From Dromaius novaehollandiae (taxonomy: Eukaryota > Chordata > Aves > Casuariiformes > Dromaiidae), in contig NC_088130.1 in the NCBI RefSeq assembly GCF_036370855.1, positions 66,998,941 through 67,062,940 on the forward strand: a stretch of DNA of 64,000 nucleotides, read 5' to 3'. This document shows, one piece after another, positions 25,301 through 37,300 of the stretch (the stretch's first letter is position 1; every line of letters begins with the position of its first letter). The notes under the pieces are model-generated. The model did not search any database. It was not told the DNA's origin and saw only the letters and a list, made by a program, of their open reading frames with translations. The position numbers and the translations under genes are program-made.

Positions 25301-28300
25301 CTGCCAGAGCCAGGGGACATCCATCAGGAGAACATCCAGCCTTAGCTTTAAGGGTCCAGGTGTAGGACACGCTTGCAGCTGCTGGGATGGAGCCTGGACG
25401 TGCTGGTCTTGGCTTTCATGGCATCCTTGGGGCCCTCTCTGCATTTTCTGCCTCCTTCCCGGTTCTGGCCCAAGGCAACATCCCACCAGGATAAGCCCCA
25501 GCTCCCAGGTGACACAGCAAAAGGCTCGGGGTGGTGCTCGGGGAGCTTTGGTTTTGCTGATTAGTGACCTTTCTCCCAGCACTTCCCCCAAACCGCATTC
25601 CCTCGGATAGCCTGCCACCTGCAAATGGGACCTGTATGGATGACTTTACGTTTGACCCTATAAAATCCATATTTCTTGCTGTCTGCATTGAGCTTGTCTT
25701 TATCTATTATTACAGCAAGGCTTAGTGGCATGAACTAATGCCAGGATCACATGCAGAGACGTAAAGCAAGAGCTATTCCCGCATCGAGAAACTCACGCGT
25801 GTACTTAAAACACAGCTCACGCTCTCCTGGAATGACACATACCTGTAAACTTCAGGATATTGGGCTTAACAGGAATAGGCTTCCAGGCTCTTTGGTTTCA
25901 GCCACAGAAACTACTTATTCCCAGAGGGTGGAAGAAGAATTGCCGGGCGCGGAGCGGCAGGGCTCATGCTGGCCAGGGTTTTCCCAGGCTCCAGTTCAAG
26001 CCAGGTGAGCAGCTGCGGGCTGCTCCGCACGACGGCTTGATTTCTGATCAGCATCTCGGATTGCTCGGGGATAAAAATCGATTGCAATATCCCTGGTAAA
26101 TGCTATGCACCACAGCTGACCTGTCTCGGCAGGGTTTCAGAGGAAATCTGGAGGGTGGCACAACTGGTCCCTTTGCAAGATGGTATCCTGGGTCCTGACT
26201 TCTGTCCTTGCCTCTCACTGCTACGAAACTCATTAGCTCTCAGCATTAATAGTGGCACTAATTACATACCAGGCACTTGCCACAGCCCTTTCTTTAACTG
26301 TCTGCTTGACTTCTTGCTTGTCCTAGGACTGCTCTCTCCGTGGGATCTGACAGACATTTTAAGTGGTGATTTTACAGGGGAAAAGGCTTGGAGCTGTGCA
26401 CTGTTGTCAAAAATTTGGGGCTTTTGTGCTGATTTGCCAGAGAGCCATGGGAAGCTAGCAAAGGAGAAAGCTGGACTGCAAAAATATCCCCTGTCCAACC
26501 TAACGGGCCGTTCCCAGAAATGCTGAGATGCACCACCAGCTTCCTGACCCCCCCCCCCCCCCCCAAATCACTGTCAGTCACTCTGGAGCTGTGCTGACGT
26601 GCTGGGTGGGACCTGCCCCTCTGGGCTTCAGCTCCAAATAAATAAATAGAGCAGGAAAAGCCAACTGGGAATTACAGCCGCATCTGAACCACAGGGTGAA
26701 AAAATGGAGACAGAGGAGATCAGTGCAGGATAATCCCCCGCAAAATGGTGGGTTTTTAGGAACTCTTTCGAGTGCTGCTCCAACCTCCTCCTCTCAGGGA
26801 GGTCTAAACCAGGTGAGACAAATCATGCCCCAAAGCACCTCTGTCCCCTTGATGGGGAAAGGGTGATGCCCTGGGGAGAAGGTGGCTCTTCAGATGACGG
26901 TGGGCCAGACCGGGCTGGGCTTGTGTCCCCATAAAGGTCAGGTTTTCCTCCCTCTCCTTGATGTCTGGCTTGTGGCTGCGCTGGACAAGGCTGGTAGGTC
27001 ACCAGGGGTCTGGAAGCCCTTGAGGGGAGCTGGATGAGGGAGCCCAACCTACTCCAATGACGACAGCTCATGTATAAGGAGGAATTAGTGGCTGACCCCA
27101 ATTTCCAGTGCTGGCTAAATCAGATCCCTGGATTCACCCCTCTGAGAGCTGATGGAGACCGCAATGGGAAACACCTATTTAAATTCAGTCCAATGCAGCA
27201 TCTTACAGGGAAACTGAGGCACGGAGTGAGGGCATGGCTCTTGCGTTGTCTTTGGGTCATTCCCGGGGTCCCATCTCCAGGACTTCCATTAAACACTGGT
27301 TACCAGCTGTCCATGGCGGCTGGTTAGAAGCAGTTAAGGACGTTTTAAGTCAGGCCCTCAGCAACTCCAAGTGGCCGGCGAGTGTTTCAGATGCTACAGG
27401 AGCAAGGCAGCCTTGGAAGCCCACATATTGAGTTTCCCTTTCCAGACAGCTGGCTGCGGCTTCTTGTTGCCTGTCAAAGCCGAGGGCTCCTGCATGCACA
27501 AGCAGCACGTTTTCGCATTCCCAAGGCCCCGGCAGGGAGAGGACTCGCTCCAAGTGCCTCTCCCCAGGATGCAGGCAGCTTCGTTTTACCCGGTTGCTCT
27601 CTGCAGGCAGGTCCCGCTGAAAGCTGTCTGGCACGCCAGGATTTCGGTTTTTCTGGGTTAAGGATGAATTCCTTTCCCCAGCTGATTTTTTTCCTATTTC
27701 AAGGTTGGGGAAAGGCAAGGAGCACTTACTCTCCACGCTCAAAGCTGCTCCAGGTGTCCCCAGCACAGGCTGGTGGCCCTGGGGCTGCTCTTAACACAGG
27801 AGCATTTAAAGACAAATCCCTGCTCCCAGTCCATGGGGACATGCGACCCCGCAGGCAATATGCAGGTGCAAAAAGGAGTTAGAGAGGGCCTGGGGTCTCT
27901 TTGGCCAGAAGATGCAAAGTCCCTTGGCCAGGCCAGTGTCATCTGATGGACGACTGAGCGACTTTGCATGTTCTGGCCAAAGGGACCCCATGCCCCCTCT
28001 AATTCCTTTTTTTTTTTTTTGCATTTTGCTTGCAAATTGGGCTAACAGCCCAAACCCCGGGAAAGACTCCCAGAGCCCAGGAGCCGGCCAAAACGCCCGG
28101 CTGCTGGCGCGCATCTGCCGGCGCGACACGTGCAAAGCGGGCTCGCATTACGGACGTGCGCCGGCTGCGACGAAGGGACAGGTGAGGTAACCCAAGCAGC
28201 CGGCCGGCGGCCAGACCCCCCCAAACTGCCCCTGCGTTTTGCCACCCGTCTCGTGTGCATCCGTCCGGCAGAGCCGGGAGCCCACCCGCTCGGCACACGC

Positions 28301-31300
28301 TTGCCCGGGGGCTCGGGCAAAGCGGTGGCTGGAGGAAAGCTCCTGTGACCCAGCGCTTCCCGGGGTGATACCGGGCATGGACGAGCCCCAGGCATTGGGG
28401 GAAAGCACCAGGATTTCACGAAACTGTGAGAAAGGCGGTTGTTCGGGGAGGACGAGCTGGGCTGGGTGGGAACGAGTGCGCCAAGCTGCCGGCACCACCC
28501 ATCCCTCCGGACACGTTAAAGCAGAGGTGAAAGCCTGGGAAAGGAGGAATGAAATTGGGACCATTAAATCTTTCCTTCCAGCACATTTTGACTTTTTGTG
28601 CAATGAGCTGAAAATCACCAATATGCCATTGAATACCATACTTTAGAATAAAGCCCTAATTAAAACACAGCGTGCAGCACAAAAGCAAAAACCCCAACGA
28701 ATTAAAACGCATCAGCGCTGCTTAAGTTCTTCTCCTTTCCTTGCTGAAATACTGCTGAATTCAACCCGTTCCTGTGAAACATCAACCTCAACGAAACTGT
28801 ATTTTTTTTCATCCCTCAAAGCTAGTGGAAAATGGTTCCTTGAAAAAGCCATGCCTGTATAAACAGACATCGCTGTCCCAGGCTCCCGCGGTGGCTTCCA
28901 GGCTGCCAGGCCCTATCTCATCACTCGTTCTCCCTGCTCCCAATTCCCACCGCTCGCCTCAGCCCTGCCGCTCCTCTCGGATGGAAACGTGCTGATAAAT
29001 GTGACTTGCTGCCAATTTTAAGTGTTGCCTGTTGAAGACACAGTTTGGGCTCTGGAAGGAATCGAACCTAGGACCTTTTTTTGGTTACGTCGAGGTCCTG
29101 CGTGGGCCTCGGAGGCTCGCGTGCCCCCTCCGTTTAGAGACGTGCCTTGTAAACACTGACTTTTTTTTTTTTGTATGGGTTTTAGCCAAAAACAGAAACT
29201 TTTTGCTTGTAAGTGCAAGCAAAACAAGGGGTAAAACGCGCAGTTCACCTCTCGCTCGCGTATGCCGTGGCTGCCGCTTGGGTTGGCTTGCCGCAGCGCG
29301 GCACTAGACACGTAGGACGGCAGGCTTCGCCCCGGGCTGGAGTCGAGCTGGATTGCGTATTATTTTTGGCATGTTTCTCCCAATTTCCCAAACGGAATTG
29401 CAAAGCTGTTGGGGAAGGTGCTGAAATCGAGTCGGATTCCATCCCATCTGATCTCTTTCTCCCAAATTCTTTCCTCCTCCTCCTCTGCTTTTCCTCCCCT
29501 CCCCGTTCTCCTTGCCTTGCCGCTTGCTATCCTCTAGCCCGAGGCAGATGGCTGTATTAAACACATAATATCTATGTCTGTGCAAGACAGCTGGATTTTT
29601 ATGTGTCTGAATACACAGTGGGTTTGGCTGGGTTTGGTCTGGGGATTTCTATTCTTTTTCTCCTCCCATACACATCATCATCTCCCACTCCCTCTTAGCA
29701 AGTTGATTTAATACCCTTAATAAGGGTATACTTATAAACAATTTGCAAAGGGTTAATACATGACTGGTGGCCTTAACGTACGGCACTGGGTGATTAGTAG
29801 CTTACTTGCAAACACGGCATACGTCCCCCACGGCAGCAGGTCTTTGCAGGTCTATGGCCCCCCAAAACCAAGGTCATTCCTGCGGTTTTTGCCTTCCGGT
29901 GTCCTAGGACCTTGCATTCAATGCTATCCTCCAGAGGTCTCCAAGGGGGATTTTCAGGGAACGCCGTGCACATGTCCCGGGATGCAACCCGGGGCCGCTC
30001 TCGCAGCGGTGCTGTTAAAATAGCTCGGCGCACGCTCGCACGCAGGCTGCTCATGCCTCTGCAAGCAGACCAGGTTGCCTTACCCCGGGGAAAAATTTGC
30101 ACGCGTCGCAGGCGGCTTAACGATAGGAGACAGATTTTGTTTTCCTTTCCCCTGTGCCGGCGCTCCCCGGGGGGCAGCTGTCTGCTCGAGATACCCATCT
30201 CCAGCACGAGCGCGGGGCCTGATCCTGCATCCCCCTCCCTCGCACACACGGCCCCCTTTCTCCAAAAATACTGCTCCTGTGAGGAAAGGCAGTGGAAATA
30301 TTCCTATTTCAGCTTTTTTCCCTCTTATTCTCGTATCCCCTGTCTCTTTGAGAGGATTACCCATGAGCTTTGCATCTTCATGACGGGTCAGTTTTTAATG
30401 AGCACATAAATCCCAGTATCCTTTGAGCCTTACTGGGGAAATTATTGGCAAACGGGTGAATTTGCATGTGCATATACATCGCCTAATCTTGGCGGATGCT
30501 GAAGGACCAGCCGTTCTCTCGGTGCTGGAGACTCCCCAATGACAAAATTCCCCAGTACATTTCTGTGATTAGATGTCACCTAGAAACCTGTAAAAATACA
30601 TGAACGTGTCATTTCTAATGGTCCATCTGGGACCACTGAGGAATCCTGAGCGTTCCTTTTAATGAAAAAACGTCCAAGCTGCTTCGAATAATGTATAGAA
30701 ACAACAAATATAGCTGTAGGGCTGTGGGGAAAAAAACTGTGGAAAGGAGAAAGCAACAGAGAGGAGGAAGTGATGAATTTCCACGCAGTTTTCCACCAAA
30801 TTCGAGTGCAGCGTGAGTGGCAGGGTGGAAACTGTGCTGCGCTGCTCCCCCCTCCACCATGGCAAGCGGCCGAACAAGTGCAACCATCCCAGCTTTGCAT
30901 CATCTGTTAACTTTCTAAAAACAAATTGGTAGCTCCTAAATTTGAGACTGCAGCCTATAATGTCATCTTCCAGCTAAATTTCGGGTGCTTTGTAAATAGC
31001 TGTTAAACCATCTTCCCAGGAGGCTTTTCCATTTAGTATCCTTTTCATGGCACAGGTAGGGAAACTGGGCTGTGGAGCAGCTGAGGTTCATACCCACAGA
31101 AAATACGGAGGAGCCTCTAGACCAAACCAGAGTCACAAAAAAAAAAAAAAAAATGCCCAGATTGCTTATTTCTTTTTTACCGACTTGAAACCACCCAACT
31201 GTTTTGCACTACCATATTCGCCAGAGAAAGCAGCTGTGTAAAATCAGGTAATTCCAGTTACACTGTGAGGATAAGACAAACAAAGAGGGAAATAGTCCCC

Positions 31301-34300
31301 CTAGTTTTCTAAAAGTAATGCACAGTTAAGATGCTTGCATTGAGACAGGCGTCTCTGATCTCCATGATGTTTGGCCTCTACCAGTTAATGGGAGACTCCA
31401 GAAACTGGAGTAAGTTATCTCCTTTGCTGACATAGATGTGACACGTGGCTCATCTCAGAGATGCTGATGTGATGTTGCTTTGAGCTACCATCACCTGCCA
31501 CAGAAATAGCATGTAAATAAAAGGAAAAAGCAACAAAGCAAGGAAGAAAGGATTTCTGGCTGGTGGGTAGCCTGACAGAGAGCACAAAGAAACCGGTTCT
31601 CCGGAGCCCCGGATACATGAGAGCAGAGCTAGTCATTCCAGGTGAGAGGAGCACCTCAACAAGCCCTACGCAGCAAGAAGGATCTTCTCCTTCTGGTGCT
31701 TTGATCTGCCCAGCTGGCTGGACACAGGAGCATAAGCTCCAGACTGGCCGCAGGTCAAAAGCCACCTCTTGCAGAAGCACGGTGCTGCCTGCAGCCTTGG
31801 AGCAATGAGGACCACATTGCCTCTGCAGCGGGGGCACCGGGCTTTGCTCCTCGCTGCACAGCTGGAGAAGATAAGTACCTGCAGCTAGGACCACTGATGC
31901 TGATAAGCCCATTAGCTGACTTTGAGGGAGGCCATAAAAGGCCATCCAAGAGCTAGCCAGCAGCTTTTCCTATAAGATGAAAGTATCCCAGTGGAGAAAG
32001 ACAACCTTCAGTAGCAGGAGGACTGCAGCCTTGGGGCCTGTGGTGAGGACCCAGAGGTCTCTGCCTCGCTGATCCCAGAGCTGCGCTGCCTTCCTGCAGC
32101 CCTTGGTGGGAAGTGCGGCTCATGGAGGATGTGCTTAGCAGCTCTGGAGCTTGATATGCAGTTTCCAACCTTGTTGTCTCTGCTGTAGACATGTTCTCCA
32201 GGCTTAGCTGAGAAGTGAAAATGCCAACCCTGCTTTTACAGGGAGTAGCAACAGAAGCTGGACTGATGTATCTGACATTCAGTTACAGATTGCTCTCTGC
32301 TGTGCCAGACATTACTGTCTGCACAAAAGGTTGATTAAATACATGAATCAAACTTTCCTGAAGCATTTTATGGGCAGTGATTTTCTGTTCCAATGCAAAT
32401 ATGATCTAGGATCAAACCGTGGCTCAGGAGAGAGGTGGAAGATATGCTAGTGGATTAATCATTAACAGGCCCTATTAATGTGATATCTTTTTTGCTGTGC
32501 TGAAAAAGAGTCAGCTGCCTGCAAGGCAGATTTGGGTCTTGGTTGTAGTGAGTTATCTGGAGTAACATTGCTTAGCTGGTATCAACAGAGTGACACTGAA
32601 TTTGCTTTCTGTGGGAGATCAGCATGTGCCCTTGAAAAGGAGCCTCCACCAAGACCCCCTGTGGCTAGACACAACGAGTGGAATTGGGTAAACTTACCAA
32701 TAGATAACATAGGGATGAAATGTTCTGTTTTGTACTGTTGTTTGTTTGCTAGGGCTTTCTGGGGTCTACCACTCCTGTGTCTGGCGAGTATTTGCTCTTT
32801 GTGCATGCTGGTTCTGCTATGCCAGCTGGTATTATTTCACTGTGGGACTGGAGCGCTGCTAATAGGTGTAGATTTGCTGAAGTGTTCCCCAAAGTCTCTG
32901 TTTTTCCTTCAACATCCTCATCAACAAATGAATTAGTCATAGGGAATAAACAGCTTTAACACAGGATGGTGAATTATGTTGAGATGAGATGTTGGTTTTT
33001 ATTTAATCATATGGTCTCAGTTGCATCTTGATAGTACTTTTCCTACAGAAGGAAAGATACTGGTGAACTAGTGGGTACCAGAAAAAGGCTGGTAAAAACT
33101 ACTGGACTTCCCTGAAAACTCTAAATTTGTCCATTCAGCTGCTTTAGACAATGGGGCTCATCAGAATGTGGGTAGAATCACGCTGCAAACAGCCCCGTAT
33201 GTGCACAACAGTGCACCAACAGTCTTCAAAACGGGCACTTCTCTCACTTAGCTTCAGCAGTCTAAATGTTGGGCTCCCTTCAGGTTCCCTCTGCTTTCTG
33301 GGCCTCTGGGAACTGTATGATCAAGTCCCTTGCCAGGACTGTCTTGGTGTGGGAGGAAAAATTCAGGTCCAAAGGCTCTTACGATGTGATCTGTCCAACC
33401 CGTGCCTCTTGGCTCACCACAGCTCCTTGCCTGGGAAAGGGACCAGCCCATTGGCCTTGCATTAGGAGCAATGGGGAACTTGGTCTTGAAAGAAGTGATT
33501 TCGCAGGATTTCCCCCAGTTAAAATGGTTGATCTTCTTGTCCCTTTCCTGCCTGGTGTGCTCTGTTCCCACATTTCTCTTAAGATGCTAAGTGCACCTGG
33601 CTTCTGTGTTGCACTGGGCAGCTGTACCTCATTTAACCACTCAAGGGGATGAGCTTCACACAGCTTTGCTTACTCTAGACATTTAAAAATCATGAATTGG
33701 CCATCCAAAAGGTAATAAAAAAATTCAAACTGTGAAAATCCTTTTTCTTTGTCTTCTGGTTTCTGAGAGCCAAGCCCATCTTGCCAATTGTAGGTACCTG
33801 AGAAATGTGCCCCTCCAAAGGGGAATTCACCTATTGGTCTTAGATCCTCTTTCATAGCTATGTAAGCACAGCCACCCCTCACTTAGATGTCATTTTTAGG
33901 ATGGGATGAATCGTGCACTGGAGGTTCTTCGCTCCACACCCTCTCTTGAGGAAGTGTAGACTGACCATCTTAGACTTGGATGTCTAAATTTTAGCTAGAA
34001 GGTAGGTGTCTCCTGTCCAATCATCTCAATTGATAGAGGATTAAAAGGATTAGTAGAGGGCTTTAGGTCATTCAGTCTGCAGAGAGAAGAAAGCCAAATC
34101 CCAGCCCTGATCCTTGCTCTAGGATCCTTGCTCAAATCCCATCATCCTGTGTTTGCCCTCACTGATGGGAGGGCTACAGTTCCCCTACAGACTCCTGGGT
34201 TTGCTGGAAGCTCAGAAAAGGTCCTGCAAGCATTTTACTAAATCAGCTTGAAGACTCCAAAAACACAACTAAAAGGCTGGAAAGCCTTGGGTAAGGTTCC

Positions 34301-37300
34301 ACTTGGTTTCAAGAGAAGAAATAGTTGCAGAGAATGAGACACTACCTTTCTTCTGCTTTTCTCATGGGCTGCAAGATCTGTCCCATGAAATGTAGAGGGA
34401 TATCACTAAGCTTTGTTATCCTGTGTTGTGCCAAGCCAGTTTTGTCTGAAATGCAACCAAACTGCTGGCCGGTGGCAAAGGTTTGTGTGTTTGGGTGCAT
34501 ACCAGGATTAGCACTTTAAACTACTCTCACACCTTTCCTTCAGGCCTCATGGAGATCTGGGAGGGTTAATGGCTCACCTGGGAGAATCATCTTGCCAAAG
34601 CTGTTCTCCATTTGGAGGATGGCTGTTAGAGGCCAAGTAAATCACTGCAGTTGTTCTGCATGTGCCCAGCAAATACAGCAGCTAAGGGGCATCTGCCCAC
34701 CATTGCATGGCACTGCCCAGTGTGGCTCAGAATCCCAATTTCAGCTTTTTGCTTGGAGTCTCAGCCTTTACCACCCAGCAGGGCACAGTGAACTGGGCAC
34801 GGGTCTGAGACAGCAAATATAACCTATGATACCAGCGGGAGAAGTACGCGGATGGTGTGTGGATCTGGGTTTGTAGCTCTGTCATGGAAGAATGATGGGT
34901 CTGATCCCAGCTCCTCCAGTTTTAATTAATGGGGTAGTCAAATCGTGCCATTAGCTGACAGCACGAGCAATTATCACCTTCAGAAGTTCTGCTGTTGGTG
35001 GCACATGCCTTTGTTCCATGCCCGCCCTCTCAGAGGGACATTATGGAGGATTAGTTTGTATTTAAGAGAGGCTGCGTATAATTACTTACGCACTGTTTTG
35101 CAAACCATTTGTTTCTGCTAGCTCCTCTGCTGTTATTTCTCTTGCTGGCATCTGGCTTTCTTTGTGCATCTTCAGTTTGCATAAGGATGCGAACAGAAAG
35201 TACGGAGGGCTCCTCGGGCTACCGCGCTCTCCTGGTCCTGTCTGCGGACCGACAGGAGATGCAGGCAGAAGGGTTTTTAGGATCCGTGTCAAGACGTTGT
35301 GTGCAAGCCAGGGGTGACACTCAGTGTCTCATGGTGCTGTTGCTCCTGGATATTTTGTGCTGGTCCCGAAGATTAAAAAAAAAAAAAAAGAAGAAAGAAA
35401 CTTATAAGAGTTTTTAAGAAGTTTAGGTGTTCAATAGACTGCATAAATTGCAGGTCTCCTGTTCAGGGGCTGGTCTTCAGTGGAGAGGCATCTCTAGTAG
35501 CTCGCTTCAGTAGTCTCATCCCTCAGCTCCGAACTGCCTTTTTAGTTTGAGAGCCCAAAAGTTTTGCCATGATGCCTGTAAATGCTCCAGGAATTAATGC
35601 TGCAGATTGAGCCAAGGGCCCGTCTAAGCAAGGATCTCGAGGGAGATGAAAGCCAGTGCCAGATGTTTTGAAAAAAACCTCTGCTATGGATATCTTTCAC
35701 ACCTCATTTCTTCCTCATTCCCACCAGTTTAGTGGTTGATCTCATAGCAGTTCGTGCTGGGTTTTCTGTAGCCAGTTTCTCTGTGCACGCAGATTATGAG
35801 GCTCAGCTATTGAAAAGGGGTCTCTGCAAATACTCATGATCTTAATCCCTGCTCTCAGAGGTGGAAGGTGTCGAATTAATGCCCTGCAGTCAGTGAAAGA
35901 CAGTTTCTTAGAGCAGAGATTATTTTCTTGCCTGTGAGACATTTTTAGACAAACACCTTGCATTGTACAGAAAGTCAACAACTTTTGAAAAAATTTGGTG
36001 AGCCGATAACCTGCAAGAGCATAGTTTAGACAACTGACTTTTTTCCTTATCTAAAATGTTGAGACTTTTTTTTCTTTCTTCTCTTTAAGAAAGGCAAATC
36101 AAACCAAGCTGAAGCAGTTTTCATTCGTATGCATTTCAATTTTATGCCAAAAAGTCTCTTTGAATCAAAAAGCCAACAATTTTCCCCCCAATGCTTTTTG
36201 GAGGAGGAAAACTATTAGTCAAAATTGGCATTTCCTTATGAGTCGGTCTGATTTCAGCTAACTGACCTGTCCTGTTTTTGTGTTTTTTTTCACTTTCCGG
36301 CGGAAGAGAGCAACAGCAATCCACCTAACTCTTGCCCTGGCTCGGCAGCCGGGTGACCTGCCGTGACGGCCGCGCTCTTCTCTTCCAGGTGCTCCTTTTC
36401 AACGGTCTCAGCATCCCCATGCTACCTCCTGCCGGCACTTCCACCTGGGTCCCCAAGCTCAGCTCTCGGCCGACTTCGCCCTGCCTCCCGCGGTGCAGCC
36501 CCAGCCAGGGCTGACGCCCCACTTGGCCCCCGCGCACCAGCACAGCGGCCCCCTGCACCAGCCCTTGGCACCGGTGCCAGCCCTGCCCTTCCAGGACGTG
36601 GCAGGACCCTCCTTCCTACCTCAGGCGCTACACCAGCAATACCTCCTCCAGCAGCAGCTCCTCGAGGCCCAGCACCGCCGGCTCATGCCCCATCCCAGGT
36701 AAGGGCGTTTTGCTCTTGGACAGCTAGAAAACTGATTTTCCAGGGGATCCCCGGCAGGCTGCAGGGAAGCTTTTGTGGTCCTCGTGCCTGTGAAGTGTCT
36801 TTGGCCAAGGGTGCAATGCTGGTGTGATGCTTGCTGAGTGTGCTGGGACTTTGGCAAGTTGGGCTGCAGATCCCCAAAGGATTTTTGCCAACAGCTGCAG
36901 GCCAGCTGTTACCTCTAGCTATGCCCTTCCCATGGGCATCCGTGCTATGCACATCTGATTTGTCCCAAGGTCAACTACTATTATCACTCATAGGAGAACG
37001 GCGACCGTAACACCTTGGTTTTGTAGTGAACCTACCCTGGATCACAGAGAAAGCAGTAGACTGCATGCACAAGCCGCGCTTTTGTAGCTGTTGTTTCAAA
37101 ACCACATAAGAGATTTATCTACATGTCCCATAAGTGTTTGTTTTTGTACATGAAAAGCTCGCTACTCTGCTCCAGGCTTCCTGGCTGTGCTCTGGCTGCA
37201 TGAGGAGAGAGGGTTGCTCTTGATCTTCTGAAGTATGTTCAATCAAAGAAGCAGCCTAAATTCACACTGGGCTGATGACTGCAAAGAGAATTACTGTCTC

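Noticed and set aside
31033-31135. MIR-like element
   Set aside because: Only a short stretch (GGTAGGGAAACTGGGCTGTGG) resembles the MIR tail. Too weak to list as an element.
31415-31945. 176-codon minus-strand frame
   Set aside because: No recognised family and no support as an exon. Length is within chance for this composition.
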